From Peteryoungia desertarenae (GTDB lineage: Bacteria > Pseudomonadota > Alphaproteobacteria > Rhizobiales > Rhizobiaceae), in NCBI RefSeq assembly GCF_005860795.2, contig NZ_CP058350.1:1-64000 (forward strand): a stretch of 64,000 bases of DNA, read 5' to 3'. Made by a program: the position numbers and the translations under genes. Position 1 is the first letter of the stretch. Every line of letters starts with the position of its first letter. Under the pieces are notes generated by a model. The model was not told the origin of the DNA. It worked only from the letters and a program-made list of their open reading frames with translations, and searched no databases. This document shows positions 7,147-15,785 of this stretch, in pieces.

Positions 7147-8793
7147 TCAGGCAAGAACCGAGCGACCTGCCACCCGTCCGGAAAACAGGCATCCGCCGAG
7201 GAAGGTGCCTTCCAGTGCGTTGTAGCCATGCATTCCGCCCCCGCCAAAGCCGGTGACTTCGCCAGCTCCATAAAGTCCCTCGACCGGTTCGCCGTCCAGA
7301 CCGAGCACACGGGCCTGCAGATCCGTATGGAGGCCACCAAGCGACTTGCGGGTCAGGATATGCAGGCGCACGCCGATCAGCGGTCCCGCTTTGGGATCAA
7401 GCAATTTGTGCGGTTTGGCCGTCCGCATCAGCTTGTCGCCAAGATAGTGTCTCGCACCGCGGATAGCTGTAATCTGTGCATCCTTGGAGAAAGAATTGTC
7501 AATCTCGCGATCCCGCGCCTCGATCTGAGCCCGGATGTGATGAATGCTAAGCCGATGCTCACCCGTCAGTTCGTTCATCCCGGCAATCAGATCTTCAAGC
7601 GTGTCGCGCACGACAAAATCCTCGCCTTTGTCCATGAACGCCTGCACCGGACCGGGCGGGTTCTTGCCCAATCGCTTCATCAGCAAACGCAGATCTTTTC
7701 CCGTCAGATCCGGGTTCTGCTCCGAACCTGAAAGCGCGAATTCCTTCTTGATGATTGCCTTGTTGAGAATGAACCACGAATAATCCGCCTTCGTCGCCTG
7801 AATGGCCTTCAAGGTGCCCAGCGTATCGAAACCTGGCATCGCGAGTGGCGCAAAGCGATTGCCATCGGCATCGATCCAGAAAGACGAAGGACCGGGAAGG
7901 ATCCGGATGCCATGATTGCGCCAGATCGGGTCCCAGTTCTTCAGGCCCTCGGTATAATGCCACATCCGGTCATTATTGATCGTCGCGCCGCCGGCAGCCT
8001 CGGCAATCCCGAGCATCCTGCCGTCGACATGGGCGGGAACACCGGCGACCATAGAAGACGGTGGCGTCCCCAGTCGTTGCACGGGCCAGTTCTTCCGGAC
8101 AAGGTCATGATTGCCGCCGATACCACCGGACGAAACGATGGTAGCGGCCGCGAAGATCTCGAAATCTGCAACAGGTTTGCGGTTCGTCTCGGCACCGCGC
8201 GGCGCAGAATCGGGAGCCAGTATCACCCCTGTCGCACCGCGCACCTGCCCATCCGTGACGATCAACCGGTCAACCTGATGACGGAACTTGAAGGTCACTT
8301 GACCCCGTTCGGCCAATGCGCGGGCCTTTCGCTCGAATGGCGCAAGCACGCCCGGCCCCGTCCCCCAGGTGACGTGAAATCGGGGAACGGAGTTACCATG
8401 GCCATCAGCAAACCGTCCGCCGCGCTCGGCCCATCCGACCACGGGAAACCAGCGCATGCCATGCCCATGCAGCCAGCTTCGTTTCTCTCCAGCAGCAAAA
8501 TCAAGATAAGCCTGCGCCCATTGGCGCGGCCAGAAATCTTCCGGACGATCGAACTGGGCAGAGCCGAACCAGTCCTGGACGGCAAGCGCGTGGCTATCGC
8601 GGATACCCATGCGCCGCTGCTCGGGACTGTCGACCATGAACAGGCCACCCAGAGACCAGAATGCCTGGCCTCCGAGATTTTGTTCGCCCTCCTGATCCAG
8701 CAGACAAACCTTGAGCCCGCGTTCCGCCACTTCTGTAGCCGCGACAAGCCCTGCCAGCCCTGCGCCAATCACCAATACGTCAAATTCCGCCAT
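7147..8793 (-). CDS. FAD-binding dehydrogenase (fumarate reductase/KSTD-like flavoprotein)
   Basis: A 548-residue flavoprotein. The N-terminal dinucleotide motif 'VLVIGAGLAGLVAATEVAERG' marks the FAD Rossmann fold, followed by 'GGQAFWSLGGLF', and the C-terminal 'GLYGAGEVTGFGGGGMHG' completes FAD binding, as in the fumarate reductase/ketosteroid dehydrogenase family. The ATG at 8793 was chosen because a GGGAGG lies 8 bases upstream; the 17-codon extension to 8844 has none. There is no signal peptide and no haem domain, so it is probably a soluble cytoplasmic dehydrogenase. Its substrate is unknown. A small TTACG/CGTAA palindrome lies about 30 bases upstream of the start and may be an operator. 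It converges with the ABC exporter gene. Confidence 0.8.
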   Translation of the reverse strand: MAEFDVLVIGAGLAGLVAATEVAERGLKVCLLDQEGEQNLGGQAFWSLGGLFMVDSPEQRRMGIRDSHALAVQDWFGSAQFDRPEDFWPRQWAQAYLDFAAGEKRSWLHGHGMRWFPVVGWAERGGRFADGHGNSVPRFHVTWGTGPGVLAPFERKARALAERGQVTFKFRHQVDRLIVTDGQVRGATGVILAPDSAPRGAETNRKPVADFEIFAAATIVSSGGIGGNHDLVRKNWPVQRLGTPPSSMVAGVPAHVDGRMLGIAEAAGGATINNDRMWHYTEGLKNWDPIWRNHGIRILPGPSSFWIDADGNRFAPLAMPGFDTLGTLKAIQATKADYSWFILNKAIIKKEFALSGSEQNPDLTGKDLRLLMKRLGKNPPGPVQAFMDKGEDFVVRDTLEDLIAGMNELTGEHRLSIHHIRAQIEARDREIDNSFSKDAQITAIRGARHYLGDKLMRTAKPHKLLDPKAGPLIGVRLHILTRKSLGGLHTDLQARVLGLDGEPVEGLYGAGEVTGFGGGGMHGYNALEGTFLGGCLFSGRVAGRSVLA

Positions 8794-8823
8794 TGAACCG
8801 CCTCCCTGCTCATCACAGCTTAC

Positions 8824-8840
8824 CTTTACGCAAACGTAAG
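8824..8840. promoter_or_regulatory. Short palindrome in front of the FAD dehydrogenase gene
   Basis: On the minus strand the site reads CTTACG-TTTG-CGTAAAG, with TTACG and CGTAA arms. It lies 31-47 bases upstream of the gene start, where a repressor or MerR-type regulator would bind. It resembles the TTTACG-type palindromes reported for LiuR-like regulators, but that link is only a guess from memory. Confidence 0.35.
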
Positions 8841-8913
8841 ACAAGCAGACACCGCGGCAAGTCGGCGAGCTTTTACCGCTCGAAGACGTAAATCATGTGA
8901 TGCCTGATGCCTG

Positions 8914-9945
8914 TCAACGTTCGGTGAGCTTCAGTTCAATTCGACGGTTCTGGGCGCGCGCGGCCTCATCTTCACCCTCGGCGATTGGCTGGTTTTCACC
9001 AAAGCCGGCGGCCACGAGACGATTGGCCGGAACCCCATTGTCGATCAGAAACTTGACGACCGAAATGGCCCGCGCTGCCGAAAGCTCCCAGTTATCGGCA
9101 AAACGACCGGTGCCAGAAAGCGGCACATTATCCGTATGACCATCGACGCGCAGAACCCAATTGATTTCTGGCGGGATTTCGCGCGCCAGATCCAGCAACG
9201 CACCGGCAAGCTTTGCCATCTCTGCCTGGCCCGCCGGGTTGAGATCACTGCTCCCTGACGGGAAAAGCACTTCAGACTGGAAGACGAAGCGGTCGCCGAC
9301 AATGCGGATGTTTTCCCTGTCCGAAAGGATCTCGCGCAAGCGCCCGAAGAAATCCGAGCGATACCGGTTCAGTTCCTGAACCCGCTGCGCTAGAGCGACA
9401 TTCAAGCGGCGTCCGAGATCGGCAATCTTGGCTTGTGAGTCCTGATCGCGCGCTTCGGACGCCTGCAGGGCCTCTTCAACGGCCGCAATCTGGGCCCTGA
9501 GTGCTGCAATCTGCTGGTTCAAGAGCTCGATCTGGCTCATAGCCCTCTGACTGACCTGACGTTCGGCATCCAGTTCCTGGGTCAAACGACCGACGCGCTC
9601 ATTGGCAATGTCAGCCGAGCCCGCACCACTGTCGAGAAGCTGCTGCAGCCTAGACCTTTCACTCTCGGATGTCGAAAGCGAGGATTGAAGGGCAGCGAGC
9701 GTATCCTCCAGATCCTGATTGCCGCTTTTTTCGAGGGCCAGAAGCTCCGTCAATTCGGCAATCTGGCTATTGAGGCGATTGAGAACCTCATCCTTGCCTG
9801 TGATTTCACGACTGAGGATAAACTGTGCAATGACAAAGACCGTCAGCAGGAACATGATGGCAAGAAGCAGTGTCGACAGGGCATCGACGAAGCCCGGCCA
9901 ATAATCTACTCCCCGATCACGACGGCGGTTGCGGGCGAGAGCCAT
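8914..9945 (-). CDS. MotB/OmpA-domain envelope protein with long coiled coil
   Basis: A 343-residue protein with one N-terminal transmembrane helix (about 18-42), a coiled-coil region (about 48-185) and a C-terminal OmpA/MotB peptidoglycan-binding domain (about 215-343). The helix keeps an aspartate at residue 21 in 'FVDALSTLLL', the position of the proton-binding Asp of MotB. The OmpA domain has 'RVDGHTDNVPLSG' and 'NWELSAARAISVVKFL', which hold the diaminopimelate-binding residues, and 'ENQPIAEGEDEAARAQNRRIEL'. It directly abuts the MotA-like gene with no gap. It should form the stator-like ion channel partner, anchored to peptidoglycan. No flagellar genes are nearby, so this is not the flagellar MotB. 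Its process is unknown. Confidence 0.85.
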   Translation of the reverse strand: MALARNRRRDRGVDYWPGFVDALSTLLLAIMFLLTVFVIAQFILSREITGKDEVLNRLNSQIAELTELLALEKSGNQDLEDTLAALQSSLSTSESERSRLQQLLDSGAGSADIANERVGRLTQELDAERQVSQRAMSQIELLNQQIAALRAQIAAVEEALQASEARDQDSQAKIADLGRRLNVALAQRVQELNRYRSDFFGRLREILSDRENIRIVGDRFVFQSEVLFPSGSSDLNPAGQAEMAKLAGALLDLAREIPPEINWVLRVDGHTDNVPLSGTGRFADNWELSAARAISVVKFLIDNGVPANRLVAAGFGENQPIAEGEDEAARAQNRRIELKLTER

Positions 9946-10986
9946 TTACTTGCTCCCGCTGATCTTGTCATTCAACCGGTCCAGCGTCTTGCGCATCGCA
10001 CGCGCATCCTCCTGCTGTGCTTCAATCCAATCGCGCAGCATCTGCTGCTCGTTGCGCATGTTCTTGACGAGCCCCTGAATACCCTCGGCAAGGCCGGCAA
10101 TGGCGGCAGCAGAACGATCTCCCGAAGCTCCGTTATCACGCGCAGCAAGCCGTGCGATCTCGTCCACCAGGCGCTGTATCTCTTCAGCGCCTATCGCCCC
10201 AGAAGCATCGGCACTGGCCACACCGTCGGAATCGAGGGTGGTGACGGAGGAAAGCCAGTTTTCCAGTTCTGTATAGAAGCGGTTCTGGGCCCTGCCCGCC
10301 TGAAGATCGAGAAAGCCAAGGATCAGGGAACCGGAAAGACCAAGCAGCGAGGATGAAAAAGCCGTTCCCATACCGGCAAGCGGCGCCGTCAGGCCAGCCT
10401 TCAGTGTCTGCAGAATGTCGTTGCCCTCACTCGATACCGGGTCGAGCGACTGGATCACCGTATTGATGGAAGCGATCGTACCAAGCAGACCCCAGAAGGT
10501 GCCGAGAAGCCCGAGGAACACGAGTAGACCGATGAGATAGCGCGATGTGTCGCGTGATTCGTCGAGGCGGGTTGCGATCGAATCAAGGATGGATCGCAGC
10601 GCTGTGGTCGAAATGGTCATGGACCGACGACCGCCGATCAGCGCCCGCATGGGCGCAAGAAGGCGGGGGTCGCGACCGACCCGTTCTGCATTGTCACCAG
10701 CGGCGCGGAATGAATTGAACCAGCGAACCTCGGGCCGAAGCGCCAGAACATGGTTGAAAACCAGAATGATTCCGACGATCAGCACGCCGAGAATTAGCCC
10801 GTTGAGACCCGGATTGGTCATGAAGGCCGCATGGGCCTGCCGGTAAAGGATCGCTGCCAGAAAACCGACAATAATCAGAAAGATGATCATGGTCGTGAAA
10901 AACGGCATGGGACTGGACAGCTTATGCCCGTAATCTCCCGTCCCGGTCTCGGCCGCCTCCAGGTCCGCGAGTTTCACTTTTGCCAT
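9946..10986 (-). CDS. MotA/TolQ/ExbB-like proton channel protein
   Basis: A 346-residue inner-membrane protein. Hydrophobic helices lie near residues 28-48, 62-82, 148-180 and 195-225; the third reads 'YLIGLLVFLGLLGTFWGLLGTI', typical of the MotA/TolQ/ExbB channel, followed by 'GLTAPLAGMGTAFSSSLLGLSGSLILGF'. The C-terminal third is a cytoplasmic, coiled-coil-rich region ('NMRNEQQMLRDWIEAQQEDARAMRKTL' in part). It is first in a two-gene operon with the MotB-like gene. Together they probably form a proton-driven, peptidoglycan-anchored motor in the envelope. The pair is widespread in Rhizobiales as a stand-alone unit. The ribosome site lies in a hairpin described separately. Confidence 0.85.
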   Translation of the reverse strand: MAKVKLADLEAAETGTGDYGHKLSSPMPFFTTMIIFLIIVGFLAAILYRQAHAAFMTNPGLNGLILGVLIVGIILVFNHVLALRPEVRWFNSFRAAGDNAERVGRDPRLLAPMRALIGGRRSMTISTTALRSILDSIATRLDESRDTSRYLIGLLVFLGLLGTFWGLLGTIASINTVIQSLDPVSSEGNDILQTLKAGLTAPLAGMGTAFSSSLLGLSGSLILGFLDLQAGRAQNRFYTELENWLSSVTTLDSDGVASADASGAIGAEEIQRLVDEIARLAARDNGASGDRSAAAIAGLAEGIQGLVKNMRNEQQMLRDWIEAQQEDARAMRKTLDRLNDKISGSK

Positions 10987-10997
10987 ATGACACCTAA

Positions 10998-11022
10998 CCT
11001 CCGGGAATCTTCGTGCCGGAGG
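10998..11022 (-). promoter_or_regulatory. Hairpin that can mask the ribosome site of the MotA-like gene
   Basis: Read on the minus strand, CCTCCGG, an 11-base loop and CCGGAGG form a perfect 7-bp stem. The right arm holds GGAGG, which lies about 11 bases before the ATG at 10986. Pairing would hide this Shine-Dalgarno sequence. An AGGTG closer to the start could serve instead, so the effect is uncertain. Confidence 0.4.
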
Positions 11023-11159
11023 CTAGTTTAAAATTGAGACGAATTGAAGCCATAAGGCGCAGCATGGGCCACCGGAAATGGCAGCGATATCACCTCGTCA
11101 GGCAAAGCGAAACAAGAAGATAGGCTCAAAACCACGGCAAACGAGGAGAAACCGCCGGA

Positions 11160-11960
11160 TCAGGCAGCCGGGATGGGGCGTGCCAGAACGTCTTCCAGCT
11201 GTTTGCGAATATACTCGTTTCCAGCGATCACCGTGCCGGTGTCGATCATGGCCTGCCCACCCTTGGCATCCGAGACGAAGCCGCCCGCTTCCCGTATCAG
11301 GAGAAGGCCTGCGGCGATGTCCCAGGCATTCAGCTGGGCTTCCCAGAAACCATCAAGACGACCGGCCGCCACATAGGCGAGATCAAGTGCCGCCGCGCCC
11401 ATCCGCCGGACACCGGCAACTTCACCCATGACATGACGCAGCTCGATCAGGAACTTGCCATGATGACCACGACCGAGATGGGGAATACCGCAACCAATGA
11501 CGCAATCCGACAAGATCTTGCGGGCGCCAACGCGGATGCGACGGTCATTCAGAAAGGCGCCACTGCCCTTTTCGGCAGTGAAGAGTTCATCCGTGGCCGG
11601 ATTGAAGATGACGCCGGCGACCAGTTCACCATTGCGCTCCAGAGCAATGGAAACTGCAAACTGTGGGATTCCGTGCAGGAAGTTTGTCGTGCCATCGAGC
11701 GGATCGACGATCCAGCGATGCGCACCGTCCGTCCCCTTGATCTCCTCGCTTTCCTCACCCAGAAATCCATAGGTTGGGCGCGCCTTCAGGAGCTCCTCGC
11801 GCACGATTTTCTCGGCGCGAAAGTCGGCCTGGGATACGAAATCGCCCGGACCTTTCACAGAGACCTGAAGGTTCTGTACCTCTCCGAAGTCGCGGGCAAG
11901 CGACTTGCCGGCCTTGAGCGCAGCCTGGACCATGACATTAAGAAGGGCGGAGCGGGCCAT
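11160..11960 (-). CDS. suhB: Inositol monophosphatase family protein (SuhB-like)
   Basis: A 266-residue member of the Mg-dependent inositol monophosphatase family. It shows 'FLGEESEEI' (metal-binding Glu), the family signature 'WIVDPLDGTTNFLHGIP' near residue 85 and the second signature 'NAWDIAAGLLLIREAGG' near 215. The ATG at 11960 has AAGGAAA upstream; a longer frame to 12032 lacks a site. SuhB dephosphorylates inositol phosphates and in E. coli also joins ribosomal RNA antitermination complexes; which of these applies here is unknown. It is transcribed in the same direction as the Sel1-repeat gene upstream but 213 bases away, so it likely has its own promoter. A related partial gene lies at the right end of the window. 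Confidence 0.85.
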   Translation of the reverse strand: MARSALLNVMVQAALKAGKSLARDFGEVQNLQVSVKGPGDFVSQADFRAEKIVREELLKARPTYGFLGEESEEIKGTDGAHRWIVDPLDGTTNFLHGIPQFAVSIALERNGELVAGVIFNPATDELFTAEKGSGAFLNDRRIRVGARKILSDCVIGCGIPHLGRGHHGKFLIELRHVMGEVAGVRRMGAAALDLAYVAAGRLDGFWEAQLNAWDIAAGLLLIREAGGFVSDAKGGQAMIDTGTVIAGNEYIRKQLEDVLARPIPAA

Positions 11961-12173
11961 GTGACGGGTTTCCTTGAAATTGGGCAGACGCCGCGAAAGG
12001 GCGATCAGAGCAATGCGCGAGTGCCAGCGCAATTGCGCGGTTCAAGACCACAAAACACGCCGAAATTCAAGGGGGAAACCCAGGTCGACACGCGGATGCC
12101 CTGTTGGCCGCGTGGCCAAATCGACGTCAGTCCAATGGCCAGACCTTTCGCTTGCCCTGAAGAAGACGCTGTC

Positions 12174-13358
12174 TCAACCGCGCCTGAACCGATTGGCCGC
12201 TTCAATCGCCTTTTTCTGCTGGTCCTCATTGATGCCGAGGTAGAAATCTTCCAGCACCAGATCCTTAAGGCCAGCCCGGCGCGAAAGCACATACCATTTG
12301 GCTGCCTCTACCGGGTCAGGATTGGTTCCAAGCGCATTGATGTAGAGATGGGCGAGACGGTTTTGAGCGACCACATTACCGCGATTGGCTGCAATGCTGA
12401 GCCAGCGATAGCCTTCATTATGATCCTGCTCGCCGTGACGGCCATTGACGTACCAGATGCCGAGATCAAGCTGAGCTGTATCAAAACCTGCTCTTGCGGC
12501 CCGGAGCATCCAGTCCCGCGCCTGCGCCTTCTTTTCAGCCGGGACACTGTCAAGGGAGCTGTAGATCTGGGCCAGGGCATATTGTGCGTCTGCGATCCCC
12601 TGCTCTGCCGATTTCTCGTAGAATGGCATGGCAAGATTGAGCCCCCGCTCACCGGGATTGTCGGCCACAAGGATCTGCGCCCAGTTGAACTGGGCTGAAG
12701 CATTACCCGCCTCGGCCGCCCTGCGCATGAACTCGTCCGCTTTGGCCTTGTCCCGCTCGACATGCCTCCCCTCCATCAGGAGAAGCGCATATTTGAACAT
12801 TGCGGCCGGATCGCCGCCTTCAGCAGCCTGGCGATACCAGAAACTTGCACCCTTTAGATCCTGCTTGACCCCGAGGCCCCGGCTCATGATCTCGGCCAAA
12901 AGCGTCTGGGCCGCCGGATCTCCCAACTGGGCGCGTGGGAGGGCCTTGTCGACAGCGGTGAGAAACAGCCCGCGTTGAAATGCCCCGTAAGCTTCGTCTA
13001 TTGGCCCGGTATATTCCTTTTTGGGTGGCAACTCCGGTAGAGGCGCTCCCATGCGCAGATAGATATTGATCCCCTTAGGCTCTTCGTCGGTTTCGGCAGC
13101 ACCCGGCTTGTCGCCTTTTTGTGTCGGCTGAACGCGATCCCCCCGGTCAGAGCGATCAAGTACATCCGCGTCATCGCCGCTGGCCGCAGGCCGCTCTCCG
13201 CGTTCGATGCCGAGAGCATCACTCGGCTCTACCGGCCTGATGGCAGGCGTCGCACCAATGTCCGGCTCCTCCTGCGCTAGTACAGGAGGCCCCAGGAGGC
13301 AGACAATCGTCGCCAGACCGGCAAAGAAGAATCGAGATGCGGCAAGAACCTTGTTCAT
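12174..13358 (-). CDS. Secreted Sel1-like repeat protein
   Basis: A 394-residue exported protein. The N-terminus has a signal peptide ('FFFAGLATIVCLLGPPVLAQ'), then a low-complexity acidic and proline-rich region to about residue 105. From about 120 to 385 it carries tandem Sel1-type TPR repeats, with units such as 'AAMFKYALLLMEGRHVERD', 'SAQFNWAQILVAD' and 'AAKWYVLSRRAGL'. Such repeats act as protein-binding scaffolds, often in the envelope. The ATG at 13358 lies 8 bases after the stop of the ThiE-like gene; an alternative TTG at 13370 would overlap it. It is therefore probably co-transcribed with thiE, though the functions look unrelated. No catalytic domain is present. Confidence 0.8.
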   Translation of the reverse strand: MNKVLAASRFFFAGLATIVCLLGPPVLAQEEPDIGATPAIRPVEPSDALGIERGERPAASGDDADVLDRSDRGDRVQPTQKGDKPGAAETDEEPKGINIYLRMGAPLPELPPKKEYTGPIDEAYGAFQRGLFLTAVDKALPRAQLGDPAAQTLLAEIMSRGLGVKQDLKGASFWYRQAAEGGDPAAMFKYALLLMEGRHVERDKAKADEFMRRAAEAGNASAQFNWAQILVADNPGERGLNLAMPFYEKSAEQGIADAQYALAQIYSSLDSVPAEKKAQARDWMLRAARAGFDTAQLDLGIWYVNGRHGEQDHNEGYRWLSIAANRGNVVAQNRLAHLYINALGTNPDPVEAAKWYVLSRRAGLKDLVLEDFYLGINEDQQKKAIEAANRFRRG

Positions 13359-13366
13359 AATGCGGT

Positions 13367-14020
13367 TCAATCCGCAAACCGTGGCGCTTTTTCGTCAAGT
13401 TCTGCATTCACGCGTGCAACAATCGTCGCAGCTGCTGCCGGATCGGAAAAAACGGCAGTGCCGAGCGCCACGAATTCGACACCTGACTCGGCAACGGCAA
13501 CGGCTGACAAGGGATCGGTGCCACCCATCACGATGCACGGAATCTCGATCATCGCCGACCACCACTCGCCAAGTGCGATATTCTTGGAATGGGCGTCGGG
13601 CTTGATGTCACCATCAAGCTTGCCGAAGAAAATATAGTCCGGTTGGATCTCGCCGATCTCAAGCGCATGGTGCCGGTCCATCGCATTGCCACCACCTACG
13701 ATCATCTTCGGCACATGTTTTTCCACCGCTTCCGCAAGCTGGGCGGCATTGCCGCTGATATGCAGGCCGTCGGCCTTGGCGCGACCGGCGACGCGGCTAT
13801 TGTCGACCACAAGCGCTGCCGCACCCGCTGCCTGGATGACCGGGACCAGAGCTTCGGCATGCTTCTGAAATGCACCGTCATCCAGACCATATTGCGGTAT
13901 GATGACCGAAGCGACATCCCCACCCCGCAGCGCATCGCCGACGATACGTGCTTTTTCCGCCGCCTCCGAGATGTCGGGAACGATCAGGACAAGGCGACAG
14001 CGTTGTGGCTCGATGCTCAT
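13367..14020 (-). CDS. thiE: Thiamine phosphate synthase-like protein
   Basis: A 217-residue TIM-barrel protein of the ThiE/TenI group. Visible are 'RCRLVLIVPD' at the N-terminus, 'LVVDNSRVAGRAKADGLHI', which matches the pyrophosphate-site strand of ThiE, 'YIFFGKL' and 'IPCIVMGGTDPLSAVAVAESGVEFVALGTAVF' (phosphate-binding GG and final strands, given here in part). ThiE joins the thiazole and pyrimidine halves of thiamine. No other thiamine gene is close and the classical 'GxH' motifs are somewhat divergent, so it may be a paralogue. ATG 14020 is preferred, but ATG 14029 in the same frame is possible. It overlaps no neighbour upstream and is divergent from the TauE-like permease gene. Confidence 0.7.
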   Translation of the reverse strand: MSIEPQRCRLVLIVPDISEAAEKARIVGDALRGGDVASVIIPQYGLDDGAFQKHAEALVPVIQAAGAAALVVDNSRVAGRAKADGLHISGNAAQLAEAVEKHVPKMIVGGGNAMDRHHALEIGEIQPDYIFFGKLDGDIKPDAHSKNIALGEWWSAMIEIPCIVMGGTDPLSAVAVAESGVEFVALGTAVFSDPAAAATIVARVNAELDEKAPRFAD

Positions 14021-14122
14021 GCAGTCCATCCATTTCCGGGAAGCGGTTCGACTTTCGAATTCTTCCCTCGTTTTGTGTAGGCAAATCCGATAGACCGCTA
14101 CCGCGAAAGGATCAACCGCACA

Positions 14123-14890
14123 ATGCTCACCGACATGACCTTCTATGCAGCCGCCATCCCGGCTGTCGCCCTGGTTGGGCTTTCCAAAGGCGGACTTGGC
14201 GGCGCTTTCGCTCTGATAGGCGTTCCTCTGATGGCTATTGTCGTCCCGCCCATGCAGGCAGCAGCAATCTTTCTGCCGATCCTGCTCGTGATGGATGCTG
14301 TCGCACTCTGGGCATGGAGACACTATAACAACCGGGCAACCCTGTTCGTCATGCTGCCGGGAGCGATTATCGGCATCGGCTTGGGCTGGGCTACCTCGAC
14401 CTATGTCTCCGCCGAAGCCATGCGCCTGGTGCTCGGGACGATCGCGATTCTCTTTGCTCTCAAATTCTTTATCGACACCTATGGACCGCTGGCGAAAGGT
14501 GAAGTCGCGGCAGCCCCGGAGCGTCCGGTTGCAGCAACCTTTTGGGGGACAGCCGCAGGCTATGCGAGTTTCATTGCCCATGCCGGGGGACCACCGTTTC
14601 AGGTCTATACGCTGCCCCTCAAACTTGATCCCCGCGTCTACACCGGCACATCGACCCGCTTTTTTGCAATCGTCAATGCCATCAAGGTGATACCCTATTT
14701 CGCACTGGGTGAACTCGACAAGACAAACCTGTCGCTGTCGGTGATGCTGCTCCCGGTCGCTCTGCTCTCAACCCTGCTTGGAGCCTATCTGATCAAGAGA
14801 ATGCAGCCGAAGGTCTTTTATCCTCTGATGTATGGCATGGTCCTGATTGCCGGTGCCAAGCTCTTCTATGACGGGCTGAAAGGGCTCTAG
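14123..14890 (+). CDS. Sulfite exporter TauE/SafE family permease
   Basis: A 255-residue inner-membrane protein with about seven to eight hydrophobic segments. The N-terminus 'AVALVGLSKGGLGGAFALIGVPLMA' is the hallmark of the TauE/SafE family and recurs as 'ASFIAHAGGPPFQVYTLPLKL' in the second half; the GG-P pairs mark the substrate path. The family moves organosulfur anions such as sulfite, sulfoacetate or taurine breakdown products. No sulfonate gene is adjacent, so the substrate is not known. The next gene, 73 bases downstream, is a small ArsR-type regulator that could control it. Confidence 0.85.
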   Translation: MLTDMTFYAAAIPAVALVGLSKGGLGGAFALIGVPLMAIVVPPMQAAAIFLPILLVMDAVALWAWRHYNNRATLFVMLPGAIIGIGLGWATSTYVSAEAMRLVLGTIAILFALKFFIDTYGPLAKGEVAAAPERPVAATFWGTAAGYASFIAHAGGPPFQVYTLPLKLDPRVYTGTSTRFFAIVNAIKVIPYFALGELDKTNLSLSVMLLPVALLSTLLGAYLIKRMQPKVFYPLMYGMVLIAGAKLFYDGLKGL

Positions 14891-14963
14891 ACGAGGGCTG
14901 AAGGCTTTGCTGCAGCGCACATTCGGACTTGTCGCCCGCTTGGCTTTCACATAATCTCGCCAC

Positions 14964-15224
14964 ATGACAAATCCGGATCCGTTTTCAGCGATCGCAGACC
15001 CGAACCGCCGGTACATCCTGGAGGTTCTTCGCCGCGAGCCCAAGACGGTGAACGATTTGGCAAAGCAACTGCCAATCAGTCGACCCGCCGTGTCGCAGCA
15101 TCTAAAAGCACTGCTGGACTGCAACCTTGTTAGCGTCCAGTCCGAAGGCACGAAACGCATCTACCATATCCATCGTCCAGGCTTTGATCGGATGAACCTG
15201 TGGCTCGATCAATTCTGGTCGTAG
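14964..15224 (+). CDS. ArsR-family HTH transcriptional regulator
   Basis: An 86-residue winged-helix protein. 'FSAIADPNRRYILEVL' opens the domain, 'TVNDLAKQLPISRPAVSQHLKALLDCNLV' is the helix-turn-helix, and 'SEGTKRIYHI' is the wing. No cysteine metal-binding motif of the ArsR sensors is seen (one Cys only), so it belongs to the non-metal branch that includes regulators next to SRPBCC or transport genes. It is short but complete. It follows the TauE-like permease on the same strand and may regulate it or itself. Confidence 0.85.
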   Translation: MTNPDPFSAIADPNRRYILEVLRREPKTVNDLAKQLPISRPAVSQHLKALLDCNLVSVQSEGTKRIYHIHRPGFDRMNLWLDQFWS

Positions 15225-15255
15225 TTTTCCAACACGGATAGACGTCGAGGCAAAC

Positions 15256-15289
15256 AAAAGCCCCGAGGTCCGCTTTGGAACTCGAGGCT
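15256..15289 (-). terminator. Terminator after the minus-strand DUF465 gene
   Basis: On the minus strand AGCCTCGAG pairs with CTCGGGGCT (one G-U pair) across a 13-base loop and is followed by TTTTGTTTG. It sits between two convergent genes and would end the DUF465 transcript. Confidence 0.6.
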
Positions 15290-15372
15290 GGAGAAACGGT
15301 AGCTTCATCTTTACATCAGGCCCCGCCTGCTCTGTGCAGTCAGGCGCCCGGCGCGACCGAGTGGTCCTGCAA

Positions 15373-15549
15373 TCAGTGTCGTGTCGATGAGCGCAAACGC
15401 TCCATCTCATCCTTAAGCCGCAGCTTGAGGCGCTTGAGTTCGGCAATGTGCTGATCATTTACAGAGGGGGATGTGAGAGCGTCGTGGAGCTTTTCCTCAA
15501 GAGCACCGTGCTTCTTTTCCAGCGATTCAAGATGAGCCTGTATGGTCAT
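15373..15549 (-). CDS. DUF465 (YdcH-like) small protein
   Basis: A 58-residue, highly charged helical protein matching DUF465: 'HLESLEKKHGALEEKLHDAL' followed by 'DQHIAELKRLKLRLKDEMERL'. The family forms a helical hairpin; its function is unknown. ATG 15549 is favoured because AAGGAAGG lies 9 bases upstream; an ATG at 15558 would sit directly on the ribosome site. A second DUF465 protein lies divergently at 15786, which suggests an old duplication of the pair, as is common in Rhizobiales. Confidence 0.85.
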   Translation of the reverse strand: MTIQAHLESLEKKHGALEEKLHDALTSPSVNDQHIAELKRLKLRLKDEMERLRSSTRH

Positions 15550-15785
15550 TTGATACATCCTTCCTTGTCGCCTACCTCCAGCCCTCATCCGCTGGAGTTT
15601 CAGGCTTTACGAAACTAATGTGACACGAAGAATGTGTTTTGTCGAAGGCCAAATGACCCTTGGAAGCACCCAAAAACGAAGACAAGGATAACTTCCCGTT
15701 ACCATTATTTGATGATAGGAGCTTGCGGGGAAATGCGGCTCCGCCTTAATGGGCAGGGCTTACAGGCGATAATGGGGAAAAAACA

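Noticed and set aside
8914..10986. MotA/MotB-like pair as the core of a Zorya anti-phage system.
   Set aside because: No zorC, zorD or zorE helicase or nuclease genes are adjacent; the neighbours are housekeeping genes.
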